A DNA stretch of 64,000 bases from Lentzea albida (GCF_900111005.1 NZ_FOFV01000015.1:124001-188000); one strand, 5' to 3'; positions 8,468 through 17,300 are shown, numbered from the stretch's first letter. The notes: generated by a model from the sequence alone, not told the origin. Made by a program: numbers and translations.

Positions 8468-9028
8468 CTATGACCTGCCGGGCGGCGCCGCGCGGGTGTG
8501 GATGCGTTCTCCCTGCTTGCCGAACAGGCTGAGGATCTCGGCAGGCCGCCCGTCCGCGCTGCTGAAGCTGTGCGGCTGCCGGCAGTCGAACTCGGCCACC
8601 TCGCCCGCGCGCAGCACGACCTCCTGGTCGCCCAGGCGCAGCCGGATCCGCCCGCTCAGCACGTAGAACCACTCGTACCCCTCGTGCACGCGCGGTTCGT
8701 GCAGGTCGGAGTCGGTGATGATCATCTTCCACGCCTGCAGCGGCCCGATCGACCTGGTCAGCGGGATGCCGACACGGCCGTGACCCAGTTCGCGCGGCTT
8801 CATCACGACGCGCGGATCACCCACCTCGGGCGCGCCCACCAGGTCGTCCAGGGTCACCTGGTAGGTCCGCGACAGCGGCATCAGCAGCTCCAGCGTCGGC
8901 TTGCGCTGGTCGGTCTCGAGGCGCGACAGCGTCGACTTGGAGATGCCCGTCATCTCGGACAACGCCGCCAGCGTCAGGTCGTGCTCCGCTCGCAGCGCGG
9001 CGAGCCGTTGCCCCACGGTTGTTGCCAT
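8468..9028 (-). CDS. XRE family regulator with C-terminal cupin sensor
   Basis: This protein has 186 residues. Residues 5-60 form an HTH_3 domain (LTLAALSEMTGISKSTLSRL is the helix-turn-helix). Residues 105-175 form a cupin_2 domain with EGYEWFYVLSGRIRLRLGDQ and the histidine-containing second motif CRQPHSFS. Such regulators bind a small ligand in the cupin barrel. A 17-bp palindrome overlaps the start codon, so autoregulation is likely, and the same site faces the divergent flavoprotein gene at 9079, its probable target. Confidence 0.92.
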   Translation of the reverse strand: MATTVGQRLAALRAEHDLTLAALSEMTGISKSTLSRLETDQRKPTLELLMPLSRTYQVTLDDLVGAPEVGDPRVVMKPRELGHGRVGIPLTRSIGPLQAWKMIITDSDLHEPRVHEGYEWFYVLSGRIRLRLGDQEVVLRAGEVAEFDCRQPHSFSSADGRPAEILSLFGKQGERIHTRAAPPGRS

Positions 9029-9037
9029 AATGGCAAC
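9021..9037. promoter_or_regulatory. Palindromic operator overlapping the XRE-cupin start
   Basis: GTTGCCATAATGGCAAC is a perfect 17-bp palindrome around a central A. It covers the ATG of the regulator on the minus strand. A further half-site TTGCCA lies at 9043-9048, spaced so that TGGCAA-N6-TTGCCA forms a second overlapping inverted repeat. It is most simply the binding site for the XRE-cupin protein. Confidence 0.7.
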
Positions 9038-9078
9038 TTACTTTGCCAAAACTGGACTGTCGACCGCACCCTCGAACC

Positions 9079-9891
9079 ATGACGTACGAAGTGGTGATCA
9101 TTGGTGGGGGAGCGGCCGGGCTGAGCGCCGCCCTGATGCTGACCAGGGCGCGCCGCAGCGTGCTCGTGGTCGACGGTGCCGAGCCGCGCAACGCCCCGGC
9201 CGCGCACATGCACAACTACCTCTCTCGAGACGGCCTTTCGCCGTTGGAGCTGCTCAAGCACGGACGGGCCGAGGTCGAGGGATACGGCGGCGAGATCGTC
9301 AACGACGAGGTGCGCGGCGTGACGAAGACCGACGACGGGTTCGCTGTGGAGCTCTCCGGACGAACCGTGCACGCCCAGCGCCTGCTGTTCGCGACCGGCC
9401 TGGTCGACGAGGTGCCGGACGTCCTGCGCGCCCGCTGGGGCCGTGACGTCTTCAGCTGCCCGTACTGCCACGGCTACGAGGTCCGCGACCAGAAGCTCGT
9501 GGTGTTCGGCGAGGAGATGAAGGTGGCGCTGGTCCGGCAGTGGTCGGACGACGTCACGCACGTCCCGTCGGTGGACGACGTCGAGGTCGAGGACGACAGG
9601 CTGGTCGCGGTGATCTCGAACGGTGAGCGCGTGCCGGCCGATGCGCTCGTGTACTCCGCACCGGTCAAGCCGCGCGACGAGTTCCTCCTGGCGTTGGGCG
9701 CCGAAACCGAGGAGACCATGCTCGGTCCGTTCGTGCGCACGGACGCGAAGGGCCGCACGAGCGTTCCCGGCGTCTACGCGGCAGGCAACGTCACGGATCC
9801 CGCGGCCATCGTGATCGTCGCCGCCGCCCAGGGCGCCCAGGCGGCCGGGATGATCAACGTGGACCTGCTGGGGCTCATGCCGGCAGGCTGA
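9079..9891 (+). CDS. Thioredoxin-reductase-like flavoprotein with a degenerate NAD(P) site
   Basis: This protein has 270 residues. The N-terminal FAD motif VVIIGGGAAGLSAALML is intact, a CxxC redox pair sits in FSCPYCHGYEV near residue 135, and the C-terminal FAD-contact segment VPGVYAAGNVTDPA is present. Related enzymes are about 300 residues and have a glycine-rich NADPH loop right after the CxxC region. Here that place reads KLVVFGEEMKVALVRQW, with most glycines lost and the domain shortened. FAD binding is therefore well supported but the pyridine-nucleotide site is doubtful. The gene is divergent from the XRE-cupin regulator. Its 3' end overlaps the histidine kinase gene by 17 bp, tail to tail. 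Confidence 0.85.
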   Translation: MTYEVVIIGGGAAGLSAALMLTRARRSVLVVDGAEPRNAPAAHMHNYLSRDGLSPLELLKHGRAEVEGYGGEIVNDEVRGVTKTDDGFAVELSGRTVHAQRLLFATGLVDEVPDVLRARWGRDVFSCPYCHGYEVRDQKLVVFGEEMKVALVRQWSDDVTHVPSVDDVEVEDDRLVAVISNGERVPADALVYSAPVKPRDEFLLALGAETEETMLGPFVRTDAKGRTSVPGVYAAGNVTDPAAIVIVAAAQGAQAAGMINVDLLGLMPAG

Positions 9892-11584
9892 TCCGGAACG
9901 TGGAGCCCTCACCGAGCGCGCTGGTCACCGACACCGTGCCGCCGTGCGCCTCCACGAGGTGCCGCGTGATCGCGAGCCCGAGCCCGCTGCCGCCGGTGCG
10001 ACGGCTGCGGGACTTGTCGGCCCGCCAGAACCGGTCGAACACGTGCGGCACGTCCTCGGGCGCGATGCCGGTGCCGGTGTCGGTGACCTCCAGGACCGCG
10101 TTGTCCTGCTCCCGGAACAGCTTCACGACGACCTCGCCTCCGGGCGCGGTGTAACGGACGGCGTTCGCGACGAGGTTGCCGAGCGCCTGCCGCAGCCGCA
10201 CCGGGTCCGCGGTGATGTGCACCGGCGTGGTCTCGGCGCGCAGCAGGACCTCGCGGTTCTGCTGCGCGGTGACGACCTGCTCCACGACGTCGTCAAGCGC
10301 GATCGGCTCGGGGTGCAGCCGCAGCGTGCCCGCGTCGGCCTGGGCGAGGTCGTGCAGGTCGTCGACGAGTCGTTGCAGCAGAAGGGATTCCTCCAGCAGG
10401 ATGCCGATCAGGTGCGGGTCCGGCTCGGCCAGCCCGTCCTGCGTCGCCTCCAGCCAGCCGGTGATGTTGCCCAGCGGTGTGCGCAGCTCGTGGGCGACGT
10501 CGCTGACCATCGCCTGCCGCTGCCGTTCGGTCTCGGCGAGCTTCTCCGACATGGCGTTGAACGACTTGGCCAGCTCGCCGATCTCCCCGGCACCGCCGTC
10601 GACCCGTGCCGTGCGGTCGCCTTCCGCCGTGCGCTTGGTGGCGGCCGTGAGCGCCCGGATCGGCCGCACGAGCTGCGTCGCGGTGACCCAGGACGCGAAG
10701 CCGGCGATCGCGAGGATTCCCAGCGCCACCAGCGTGATCCGGGTCGCGCCGGTCGTCGACAGGTCGATCGGCCGGGGCTCGTCGCCCGTCACCTGCGTGA
10801 GGAACAGCTGCACCGGCTCGGCGACGTACGGCTCGAGCTGCTCGCGGCGCGCGGTGTCCATGCAGCTCACCACGTCCGGCGGGGAGTCGCGGACCATCAG
10901 GACGTCCCAGTCGAGCATCACCCTGCTCGGCGGTTTGTCCACGATGGATGGTTCACCTTCCTGCGCGGCGAGGCACTTCGTGAACAACGCCTGCAGTTCC
11001 TCGTACGCGGCGGTCTCCGTGGCCGTGAGGGTGTAGAGCCGGTCGCCGACCGTGCAGTCCTCCCACTTCGACAGGTTGCCGGGCTGGTCGTTGGAGAGCC
11101 GCGGCCTGCCGTTCGGCGCGTCCACGATGGTGATGTAGCGGTTGCATTCGCTGAGCTGCGCCGAATAGGCGTGCAGGAGCCGGTGCTCCTCGTCGGTCAG
11201 CTTGAACGGCCCGACCGCCCGCCGGTCGATCTCGCCGTTGACGTTCAACGGGTCGACGACCGCCCTGGGGGTGATGGGCAGCTGCGGCGAGTTCTCGTTG
11301 CCGGTGTCGACGAGCTTCCTGCCGGTGCGGTCGGCCAGCGCGATGCGCCGGTCGTACTTCCGCGCGATCTCGTCCGCCGTGCCCTTCGCGCCCGACCAGT
11401 CCCTGTGCGTGGCCGCGTACCCCACCAGTTCGTCGACGATCGCGGCGTCGGTCTCGAGCGCCTCGCCCTGCTCCTGCCGGATCGCGCCGGTCGTCGCCTG
11501 GCTCGCGAGCCACGCCGTGACGGCGATCGAGCAGGCCGCGATCACCAGGGAGAACAGGAAGAACCGGACGAGGAGGCTTTTCAT
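9875..11584 (-). CDS. Sensor histidine kinase
   Basis: This protein has 569 residues. An N-terminal membrane span (residues 5-27) and a second one around 276-296 enclose a roughly 250-residue extracytoplasmic sensor region with several cysteines. A HAMP linker follows, then HisKA with the phosphorylated histidine in SDVAHELRTPLGN (about residue 365). The HATPase_c domain carries DTGTGIAPEDVPHVFDRFW and the G2 box GGSGLGLAI. It is translationally coupled to the response regulator upstream: the ATG at 11582-11584 overlaps the regulator's TGA by 4 bp. The signal is unknown; the cysteine-bearing outer domain suggests an envelope or redox stimulus, which is inference. Confidence 0.93.
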   Translation of the reverse strand: MKSLLVRFFLFSLVIAACSIAVTAWLASQATTGAIRQEQGEALETDAAIVDELVGYAATHRDWSGAKGTADEIARKYDRRIALADRTGRKLVDTGNENSPQLPITPRAVVDPLNVNGEIDRRAVGPFKLTDEEHRLLHAYSAQLSECNRYITIVDAPNGRPRLSNDQPGNLSKWEDCTVGDRLYTLTATETAAYEELQALFTKCLAAQEGEPSIVDKPPSRVMLDWDVLMVRDSPPDVVSCMDTARREQLEPYVAEPVQLFLTQVTGDEPRPIDLSTTGATRITLVALGILAIAGFASWVTATQLVRPIRALTAATKRTAEGDRTARVDGGAGEIGELAKSFNAMSEKLAETERQRQAMVSDVAHELRTPLGNITGWLEATQDGLAEPDPHLIGILLEESLLLQRLVDDLHDLAQADAGTLRLHPEPIALDDVVEQVVTAQQNREVLLRAETTPVHITADPVRLRQALGNLVANAVRYTAPGGEVVVKLFREQDNAVLEVTDTGTGIAPEDVPHVFDRFWRADKSRSRRTGGSGLGLAITRHLVEAHGGTVSVTSALGEGSTFRISLPA

Positions 11585-12246
11585 ACGAGCTTGTACCCGA
11601 TGCCGTAGACGGTGAGGAGGCGTTCCGGCCGGCGCGAGTCCTGCTCGATCTTGCGGCGCAGCTTCATCATGTGCACGTCGACCGTGCGCGCGGTGATGAA
11701 CCCGTCCTCCAGCAGCTGTTCGCGCGTGAACACCCGTTGCGGCTGCGCGGCCATCTTGGCCAGCAGGCGGAACTCCGCGGGCGTGAGGCTCACCAGTTCG
11801 TCGTTGATGCGCACTTCGTGACGGATCGGGTCGACGGTCAAATCCCCGACCTTGAGCACCGTGGCGTTCGTCTCGCGCGCACGGCCGGTGCGCCGCAGGA
11901 TCGTGCGCACGCGCGCCACCATCTGCCGCGGCCGGAACGGCTTGGTGATGTAGTCGTCGGCGCCGAGGTCGAACCCGAGCAGCACGTCGTCCTCAGTGGA
12001 CCGCGCGGTGAGCAGCACGATCGGCACGTCGGACTCGGCGCGGACGGCGCGCATCACGTCGATCCCGTCGACCAGCGGCATCATGACGTCGAGGACCAGC
12101 AGGTCGGGATTGCGCCGCCGCGTCTCGTCGATCGCCGCCCGCCCGTCGTGGACGACCACCACCGAATGCCCGTCGTGCTGGAGGTACCGGCGGACGAGCT
12201 CGGCCTGGTGAACGTTGTCCTCGGCGACGAGGATGTGGGCACACAC
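11581..12246 (-). CDS. OmpR/PhoB-type response regulator
   Basis: This protein has 221 residues from the GTG at 12244-12246. The frame stays open further upstream, but that part is antisense to the DUF3152 gene. The receiver domain shows the acidic pair AEDN, the phospho-acceptor Asp in LLVLDVMMPLVDG (about residue 52), the conserved Thr region LLTARST and Lys in TKPF. The C-terminal winged helix has LTPAEFRLLAKMA and RTVDVHMMKLRRKI, ending in TVYGIGYKL. It forms a cognate pair with the kinase that overlaps its stop codon. Confidence 0.93.
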   Translation of the reverse strand: MCAHILVAEDNVHQAELVRRYLQHDGHSVVVVHDGRAAIDETRRRNPDLLVLDVMMPLVDGIDVMRAVRAESDVPIVLLTARSTEDDVLLGFDLGADDYITKPFRPRQMVARVRTILRRTGRARETNATVLKVGDLTVDPIRHEVRINDELVSLTPAEFRLLAKMAAQPQRVFTREQLLEDGFITARTVDVHMMKLRRKIEQDSRRPERLLTVYGIGYKLV

Positions 12247-12325
12247 AGAGCGAGTATGCAGTCCTTCACGACAGTCAAGCGGAACGCAAACAGGTTCTTC
12301 ATCAGTTCCGGCGAGCGTGGCCGTC

Positions 12326-13108
12326 ATGAAGGTGCACCTGGCCCTGGCGGCCGTCGGCCTGACGGCCCTGCTGCTCACGACGACCCAGCTGGCAGGCGAA
12401 ACAGCTCCCGCGGCCGCGCCGACCACCACCACCACGTCGTCGTCGCCGGAGCCCGTCCCGGTCCCGTCAGCGCCGCCGGTTCGGATGTACGCGTCCAGCT
12501 CGGACCTGCCGGACGGCCCGGAGTTCCCGGTGGTCGGCGCGGGCACGTTCCGCGTGGTCCCGGGAAACGGCCCGGTCGTCGGCACAGGCCCGTTGCGCAC
12601 CTACGCCGTCGAGGTCGAGAACGGCATCACGGTCGACGAACAGGCGTTCGCGGCGTTCGTGGACGCCACACTCACGGACCCGCGCGGCTGGACGGCCCGT
12701 GGCGCGCGCTCGGTGCAACGCGTGTCCGGCGCCGCGTCGGTGCGCATCCGGCTCACGTCGCAGCAGACAGCGCGTTCCGTCTGCGGGTTCGAGATCCCGG
12801 TCGACGTCTCGTGCCGTGACGGCAACTTCGTGTTCCTGAGCGCCGCCCGCTGGTTCCGCGGCGCGGTCGCGTTCCTGCCGGACCTGACGGCCTACCGGAC
12901 GTACATGGTCAACCACGAGGTCGGGCACGCGTTCGGGCAGGGTCACGCGCCGTGCGGCGTGGCGGGCGGTCCGGCGCCGGTGATGATGCAGCAGACGTTC
13001 AGCGTGTCCAACGACGAGATCGTGCGCATCACCCAGGGCGTGCCGCAGGGCGCGGTCATCCCGCAGGACGGGAAGGTGTGCACGCCCAATGGTTGGCCGT
13101 ACCCGTGA
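12326..13108 (+). CDS. DUF3152 secreted metalloprotease-like protein
   Basis: This protein has 260 residues. An N-terminal signal segment (VHLALAAVGLTALLL) precedes a Thr/Pro/Ser-rich linker to about residue 55. The C-terminal domain holds the zinc motif HExxHxxGxGH (HEVGHAFGQGH, about residues 197-207), matching the extended metzincin-like pattern of DUF3152. Four cysteines in the exported domain are probably disulfide-bonded. Proteolysis is inferred from the motif; no substrate is known. It is divergent from the two-component system, with only about 80 bp between them, which suggests possible control by it. Confidence 0.9.
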   Translation: MKVHLALAAVGLTALLLTTTQLAGETAPAAAPTTTTTSSSPEPVPVPSAPPVRMYASSSDLPDGPEFPVVGAGTFRVVPGNGPVVGTGPLRTYAVEVENGITVDEQAFAAFVDATLTDPRGWTARGARSVQRVSGAASVRIRLTSQQTARSVCGFEIPVDVSCRDGNFVFLSAARWFRGAVAFLPDLTAYRTYMVNHEVGHAFGQGHAPCGVAGGPAPVMMQQTFSVSNDEIVRITQGVPQGAVIPQDGKVCTPNGWPYP

Positions 13109-13117
13109 GCCGTCCCG

Positions 13118-13879
13118 TCACGCGCTGACGGCGCACCGGCTGCGACACTCGCTCGGACTGAACCCGTGCACACGCTTGAACGCGGCGCTGAACCCGAACG
13201 CGTCCGCGTACCCGACCTTGCGCGCCACCGACGCCACCGTCGCCGACGACTCGGCCAGCAGATCGGCCGCCAAGGCCATCCGCCACTCCGTGAGGTATGT
13301 CAGCGGCGGCACGCCGACCAGCTTGGCAAACCTGCTGGCCAGCGTCGTCCGCGCCACCCCGGCCTCCCGAGCCAGCAACGCGAGCGTCCAGGGCCGTTCG
13401 GGATGGGCGTGCATCGCCTTCAGCACCGGCCCGACCACCGCGTCCGCCTGAGCGCCCAGCCACCCGTCCCCGTGCTCGCGGTCGAACCACTCCTTGAGCG
13501 AGCAGACCATCAGCCAGTCCAGCAACCGGTCCGCCACCACAGCCGGCCCACCCGTGCCGATGGAGTCGTAGAACTCCGCGCACCCGCCCTCCCCAGGCGC
13601 CACGAGCGCCGCCGGCAGGACCTCGGTGAGCTTCCGCGCCACCGACCCCATGACGTCGTACGTACCACTGATCATCGTCGCGTCCCCCAGCACCGCGACA
13701 GACCCCTGCACCACCAGCACGTCACCGGCCCGCGCCACCACGTCCGCGGCCCGCACCTCCCCGGCCGTCACCGCGCACAGGGTGAGCCCGCCGAACACCT
13801 CCGACCCCGACACCTCGGTCCGGCGCACCCCGGCCCCATCCGCCCGCATCCCCCGCAACAGCTCGTCGAACGGCTCCAT
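13118..13879 (-). CDS. AraC family transcriptional regulator
   Basis: This protein has 253 residues. The N-terminal half is a cupin-like sensor domain of the AraC cupin_6 type (AGDVLVVQGSVAVLGDA). The C-terminal 100 residues form two HTH units: LALLAREAGVARTTLASRFA and VASVARKVGYADAFGFSAAF, with the conserved WRM between them and the end GFSPSECRSR. It is divergent from the NmrA-like oxidoreductase at 13967 with an 87-bp gap, a common regulator-target arrangement. Confidence 0.92.
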   Translation of the reverse strand: MEPFDELLRGMRADGAGVRRTEVSGSEVFGGLTLCAVTAGEVRAADVVARAGDVLVVQGSVAVLGDATMISGTYDVMGSVARKLTEVLPAALVAPGEGGCAEFYDSIGTGGPAVVADRLLDWLMVCSLKEWFDREHGDGWLGAQADAVVGPVLKAMHAHPERPWTLALLAREAGVARTTLASRFAKLVGVPPLTYLTEWRMALAADLLAESSATVASVARKVGYADAFGFSAAFKRVHGFSPSECRSRCAVSA

Positions 13880-13966
13880 GCCTCCAAGATACGGCCCGAA
13901 CGATCGAACATCATCGATGAACTCTCACCCATGTTGCCTTCGCGGCCCTCGCGGTTGGCTGGCCTC

Positions 13967-14758
13967 ATGACAGACGACATCCTGGTTCTGGGCGCAACGG
14001 GCAAGACGGGCCGCCGCGTGGTCGACTCCCTCGAGGCCGCAGGGGTGACGCCGCGCAGGGCGTCCCGCGCCACCGGCTTCGACTGGAACGACCCGACGAC
14101 CTGGAAGCAGTTCCTCCACGAGGTCACCGCCGTGTACCTGATCGCCCCGCAGGACCCGGCGCACGCGGCACAGTTCACAGACCTGGCCACGACCGCGGGC
14201 GTACGCCGCCTGGTCCTGCTCTCCGGCCGTTCCCTGGACCAGGTCCCCACGACCTTCGCACCAGGCATGCACGCCGCCGAGGCAGCCCTCCGAACCGGCA
14301 GCACCCCGTGGACCATCCTGCGGGCCAACAACTTCAGCCAGAACTTCTCCGAAGAGGCCTGGACCGCGGCCGACCTGGCCCTCCCGGTCGACGACACCCC
14401 GGAACCGTTCGTGGACGTCCGCGACATCGCCGAGGTGGCAACCCTCGCCCTCACCACGGACGACCACCACGGCCAGACCTACGACCTGAGCGGCCCGCAG
14501 GCCCTGACCTTCGACGAGGCCGTCGCCAAGATCTCCGCCGCCACGGGCCACCGCAAGACCCTGACCCGCCTGACCCCGGCCGAGTACCGCTCGTACCTCC
14601 TGGCAGAAGGCCTACCGGAAGAGGTGGCGACAGAACTCAACGCGCTCTACGACGCAATGCGAGCAGGCCTCCTGGTCACCCCGACAGACGACATCGCCCG
14701 CCTCCTCGGCCGTCCGGCCACCAGCTTCGACACCTACGTCTCGGACACCTGGCGCTGA
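13967..14758 (+). CDS. NmrA-like NAD(P)-binding oxidoreductase
   Basis: This protein has 263 residues. It starts with a Rossmann motif DILVLGATGKTGRRVVDSL and follows the atypical short-chain dehydrogenase (NmrA/NAD(P)H-binding) pattern: a short second strand with SRATGFDW, VYLIAPQD, the hydrophobic helix AGVRRLVLLSGRS and ILRANNFSQNF. The classical Tyr-x-x-x-Lys pair is absent, as usual for the group. The substrate is unknown. An alternative ATG at 13931 would add 12 residues. It is probably controlled by the divergent AraC protein. The 3' end overlaps a convergent membrane protein gene by 25 bp. Confidence 0.88.
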   Translation: MTDDILVLGATGKTGRRVVDSLEAAGVTPRRASRATGFDWNDPTTWKQFLHEVTAVYLIAPQDPAHAAQFTDLATTAGVRRLVLLSGRSLDQVPTTFAPGMHAAEAALRTGSTPWTILRANNFSQNFSEEAWTAADLALPVDDTPEPFVDVRDIAEVATLALTTDDHHGQTYDLSGPQALTFDEAVAKISAATGHRKTLTRLTPAEYRSYLLAEGLPEEVATELNALYDAMRAGLLVTPTDDIARLLGRPATSFDTYVSDTWR

Positions 14759-15117
14759 CGGGGCAACAACAGGTGCACGGCAAATCCGGACGCCGTGGCC
14801 AGCACCGCCTGGTAGACGACCGACACCTGGTACCCGCCGCCGACCATGAACGCGGCCTCCAGCCCGGTCGTCCACCAGCCGGCCAGCTCACCGAGCCCGA
14901 GCACGTGCCACCCGAAGAACCCGGCACACCACCCGGCCACCGCCCAGGCGGCCGTGCCGCCCCGCTTGACGAAGAGGAAGGTGGACACCGCGGCCACGGC
15001 GTTGAAGGCGAGGGCGATGCCGGTCAGCGTTGCGTCGGCGCTCCAGGCCAGGCTCGCCACCGTTTGCAGCACGAGCACGCCGACGACCAGCCCAACACCC
15101 AACCGCGTCTTGTCCAC
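14734..15117 (-). CDS. Small four-span membrane protein
   Basis: This protein has 127 residues. Four hydrophobic segments are visible: LGVGLVVGVLVLQTVASLAW, LTGIALAFNAVAAVSTFLFV, AWAVAGWCAGFFGWHVLGLG, and a last one covering QAVLATASGFAVHLLL. I do not recognise the family. It begins with ATG at 15115-15117 and converges on the NmrA-like gene. Confidence 0.65.
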   Translation of the reverse strand: MDKTRLGVGLVVGVLVLQTVASLAWSADATLTGIALAFNAVAAVSTFLFVKRGGTAAWAVAGWCAGFFGWHVLGLGELAGWWTTGLEAAFMVGGGYQVSVVYQAVLATASGFAVHLLLPRQRQVSET

Positions 15118-15232
15118 GTGCCGATTATTCAGCCGAGGTCTTTCGGGCGTACGCCGACCACCGCCGTGCCGCGCTCCTCCATTGCTGCATCTGGCGGCTG
15201 TTTGCTCGGCGTTCGGTTGAAATCGTCTTCAG

Positions 15233-16810
15233 GTGGGACTTGGGGACATCACCGCTGATGCGGTGCGTGCGGCGCTGGCGGAGCACGACCGGATGGGGCT
15301 GGCGGAGTTCTGCGACCACCACGGCTTCGACCAGTTGCGCAACTACGTGATCGCCGCCGGCGGACGTAGGTACGGCACACGGGTGATCACAGCTGTCGCT
15401 CACGGCCACCTACCTGGCCAGGCGCCTCTGAAACCGCAGGACGTGGGAGACGACGACCTCGTCAACCAGACGCTGGAAGCGCTGCACTTCGAGGTCAAGG
15501 AACTGCGCCCGCCCAAGTGGACGCGCGAGGAGCTCACCCTGGCCTGTTCGCAGCTGTTCTCGAACGACAAGGTGGCCCAGCGGTTCCACGATCCGGCCGT
15601 GCAGGAGCTCGCGGCGTTCCTGCAGCAGCTGCCGTTCCACGCTCCGCAGGACCGCGGCCTGAACTTCCGCTCGGCCAACAGCGTGCAGCGCAAGCTCTTC
15701 GACCTGGGAACCAGGCTGTCGGGCTACAAGGGTAAAAGGACCCGCGGCGGCGCCTTGGACAACGTCATCGTTGCGGAGTTCGAGGCTGACCCGGCATCCA
15801 TGCACCGCCGGGCGGCGGAGATCCGGGCCGAACACGAACCGAAGGCCTGGATGCTCTTCTTCGGGGAAGGAGAGCGGAAGTACGGCGGTGATCTGGACGT
15901 CCTGGGGTCGAGCTACGTGTACGACGACGAGGCCGACCGCGCGCACCAGGTCCGCGAAGGCCATGTGATCGTCATCCGCGACAGCGAGGACGTGCTCGGC
16001 ATCGGCCGGATCAGCCGCATCGACCGCCAGGACGGTGTGCTGAGGCAGCAGGAGGTGTGCCCTCACTGCGAGAGCGGACAGTTCGACGAACGCGGGAAGC
16101 AGCGCCCTCGTCACCGATGCCGCCGTGAGGGCTGCAACCACGAGTTCGATGAACCGAGCACCAAGCACATCACCGTTACGCAGTACGTCGCGTACTACGG
16201 CGGTACCTGGCGCGCACTCGATGGAGCCATCACCGCAGACGAGGTCGAGGAAGCCTGCACCGACGAGGCGTGGGAAAACACCATTCGGCCTCTCGAGCTC
16301 GGCAAGCTCGAAGCGATGCTGGCACAAGTGGCAGTGCCACTGCCCTCTCTGGAGGCTGAGGCCCGTACCGCAGCAAAGGTGAAATCAGCGCGCAGCGCCA
16401 TCTCTGGCGAAGGCGACGGAAACGCCCCCAAGGGCGGTCGACGTGAGAGCAAGACGAAGGCGCGCAACGGCCAAGGGGGGTTCCGGAAGGCACTGATCAA
16501 GCGGTACGGCCACGTCTGCGCGATCACCGGCCCTTGCCCGGCCGAGGTGCTGCAAGCAGCACACCTGCGCAATTTCGCCGAGCACGAGACCCACAACCCG
16601 ACCGAGGGCGTGTTGCTGCGCGCGGACGTGCATCTGCTGTTCGACAACGACCTGCTCGCGGTTGACCCCACCACCTGGCGCGTCGTGCTGGCCCCGTCCC
16701 TGAGCGACTACCCCGCCTACGCCTCGCTCGACGGCGCCGAGTTCGCTGACGGCCCTTGTGAGAAGGCGATCACCGACCACTTCATCGCGGTCACGAGCAC
16801 GTGGGCCTGA
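15233..16810 (+). CDS. Multidomain HNH protein, probable type IV (ScoMcrA-like) restriction enzyme
   Basis: This protein has 525 residues. Residues 1-80 match the head domain seen in ScoMcrA-type enzymes (AALAEHDRMGLAEFCDHHGF, then GTRVITAVAHGHLPGQ). Residues 95-185 resemble a sulfur-binding domain, with WTREELTLA and the FRSANSVQRKLFDL element typical of DNA-phosphorothioate readers. Residues 195-340 form a second module with VLGIGRISRI and a CxxC-x17-C-x4-C zinc-binding pattern (about 275-303), possibly another modified-base reader. The C-terminal HNH domain (about 425-490) has CAITG, AAHLRNFAEHETHNP and LLRADVHLLFDNDLL. Together these suggest cleavage of modified foreign DNA. The GTG start has a weak ribosome-binding site. 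The gene lies 89 bp outside the left att site of the integrated element, so it belongs to the chromosome rather than to the element. Confidence 0.75.
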   Translation: MGLGDITADAVRAALAEHDRMGLAEFCDHHGFDQLRNYVIAAGGRRYGTRVITAVAHGHLPGQAPLKPQDVGDDDLVNQTLEALHFEVKELRPPKWTREELTLACSQLFSNDKVAQRFHDPAVQELAAFLQQLPFHAPQDRGLNFRSANSVQRKLFDLGTRLSGYKGKRTRGGALDNVIVAEFEADPASMHRRAAEIRAEHEPKAWMLFFGEGERKYGGDLDVLGSSYVYDDEADRAHQVREGHVIVIRDSEDVLGIGRISRIDRQDGVLRQQEVCPHCESGQFDERGKQRPRHRCRREGCNHEFDEPSTKHITVTQYVAYYGGTWRALDGAITADEVEEACTDEAWENTIRPLELGKLEAMLAQVAVPLPSLEAEARTAAKVKSARSAISGEGDGNAPKGGRRESKTKARNGQGGFRKALIKRYGHVCAITGPCPAEVLQAAHLRNFAEHETHNPTEGVLLRADVHLLFDNDLLAVDPTTWRVVLAPSLSDYPAYASLDGAEFADGPCEKAITDHFIAVTSTWA

Positions 16811-16858
16811 CGCACCACGAGTGGCTCCACGGCGTGGCCCGTGCCCGGACACGAAGAA

Positions 16859-16890
16859 GGCCGCTGACCTGTTCACGCAGGTCAGCGGCC
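16859..16890. terminator. Strong hairpin terminator, now orphaned from the tRNA gene
   Basis: GGCCGCTGACCTG and CAGGTCAGCGGCC form a perfect 13-bp stem around a 6-base loop. It lies 48 bp after the HNH gene and just outside the left att repeat. Before integration it would have stood directly downstream of the leftward tRNA-Arg gene, so it probably terminated both. Confidence 0.8.
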
Positions 16891-16899
16891 ACATGTTCC

Positions 16900-16941
16900 A
16901 GCGCCCCTGGCAGGATTCGAACCTGCGACCTCGGGATTAGA
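16900..16941. repeat. attL: 42-bp direct repeat of the tRNA-Arg 3' half
   Basis: These 42 bases are identical to 29759-29800, which lie within the complete tRNA-Arg gene. They cover the tRNA 3' end through the T arm to the anticodon loop. The tRNA body is missing here, so this is the far junction of a site-specific integration and not a functional tRNA. Confidence 0.92.
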
Positions 16942-17072
16942 GATCCACATCTCGCAGTGTTCGTGGTCGTCTGCCGTTGCGGCCTCTGACCTGCGCAGAT
17001 CGCGATTCGAGGCCGTCGCCTTGGACGATCGTTTGTCGATGGCTGGCATCGTTTGGCCTGGGTAACTGCTGG
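16919..17072. repeat. Left-arm repeat, copy A
   Basis: This stretch (partial att core plus its element-side flank) aligns over about 155 bp with 17462-17620, with many scattered differences (roughly three quarters identical by eye). Shared words include ATTAGAGATCCAC, GGCCTCTGA and TGGACGATC. It is non-coding. Confidence 0.75.
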
Positions 17073-17300
17073 AAACGATCTTCGATCGGGCAGGTCGCCT
17101 CGCTTGGCTGTGACCATCACACTGCCAGCAACGAGCGGGTTACCCGACTCTCGTGTTCGTCCAGCTCGGGAACCGCCGGCCATGGTGCTTAGGCGTAGCA
17201 GTTGCAGCGGTCGTTGCGGTCAGAGTCAGCTGGGGCTTTAGCTGCGTGCGACACCGCCGACCACTCCTCCCCCGTCCCCTTGTCCCTGCTGCGCTTAGCT

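Noticed and set aside
16900-16941. Second tRNA-Arg gene at the left end of the element
   Set aside because: Only the 3' half is present; the acceptor 5' strand, D arm and half the anticodon stem are missing. It is an att repeat.
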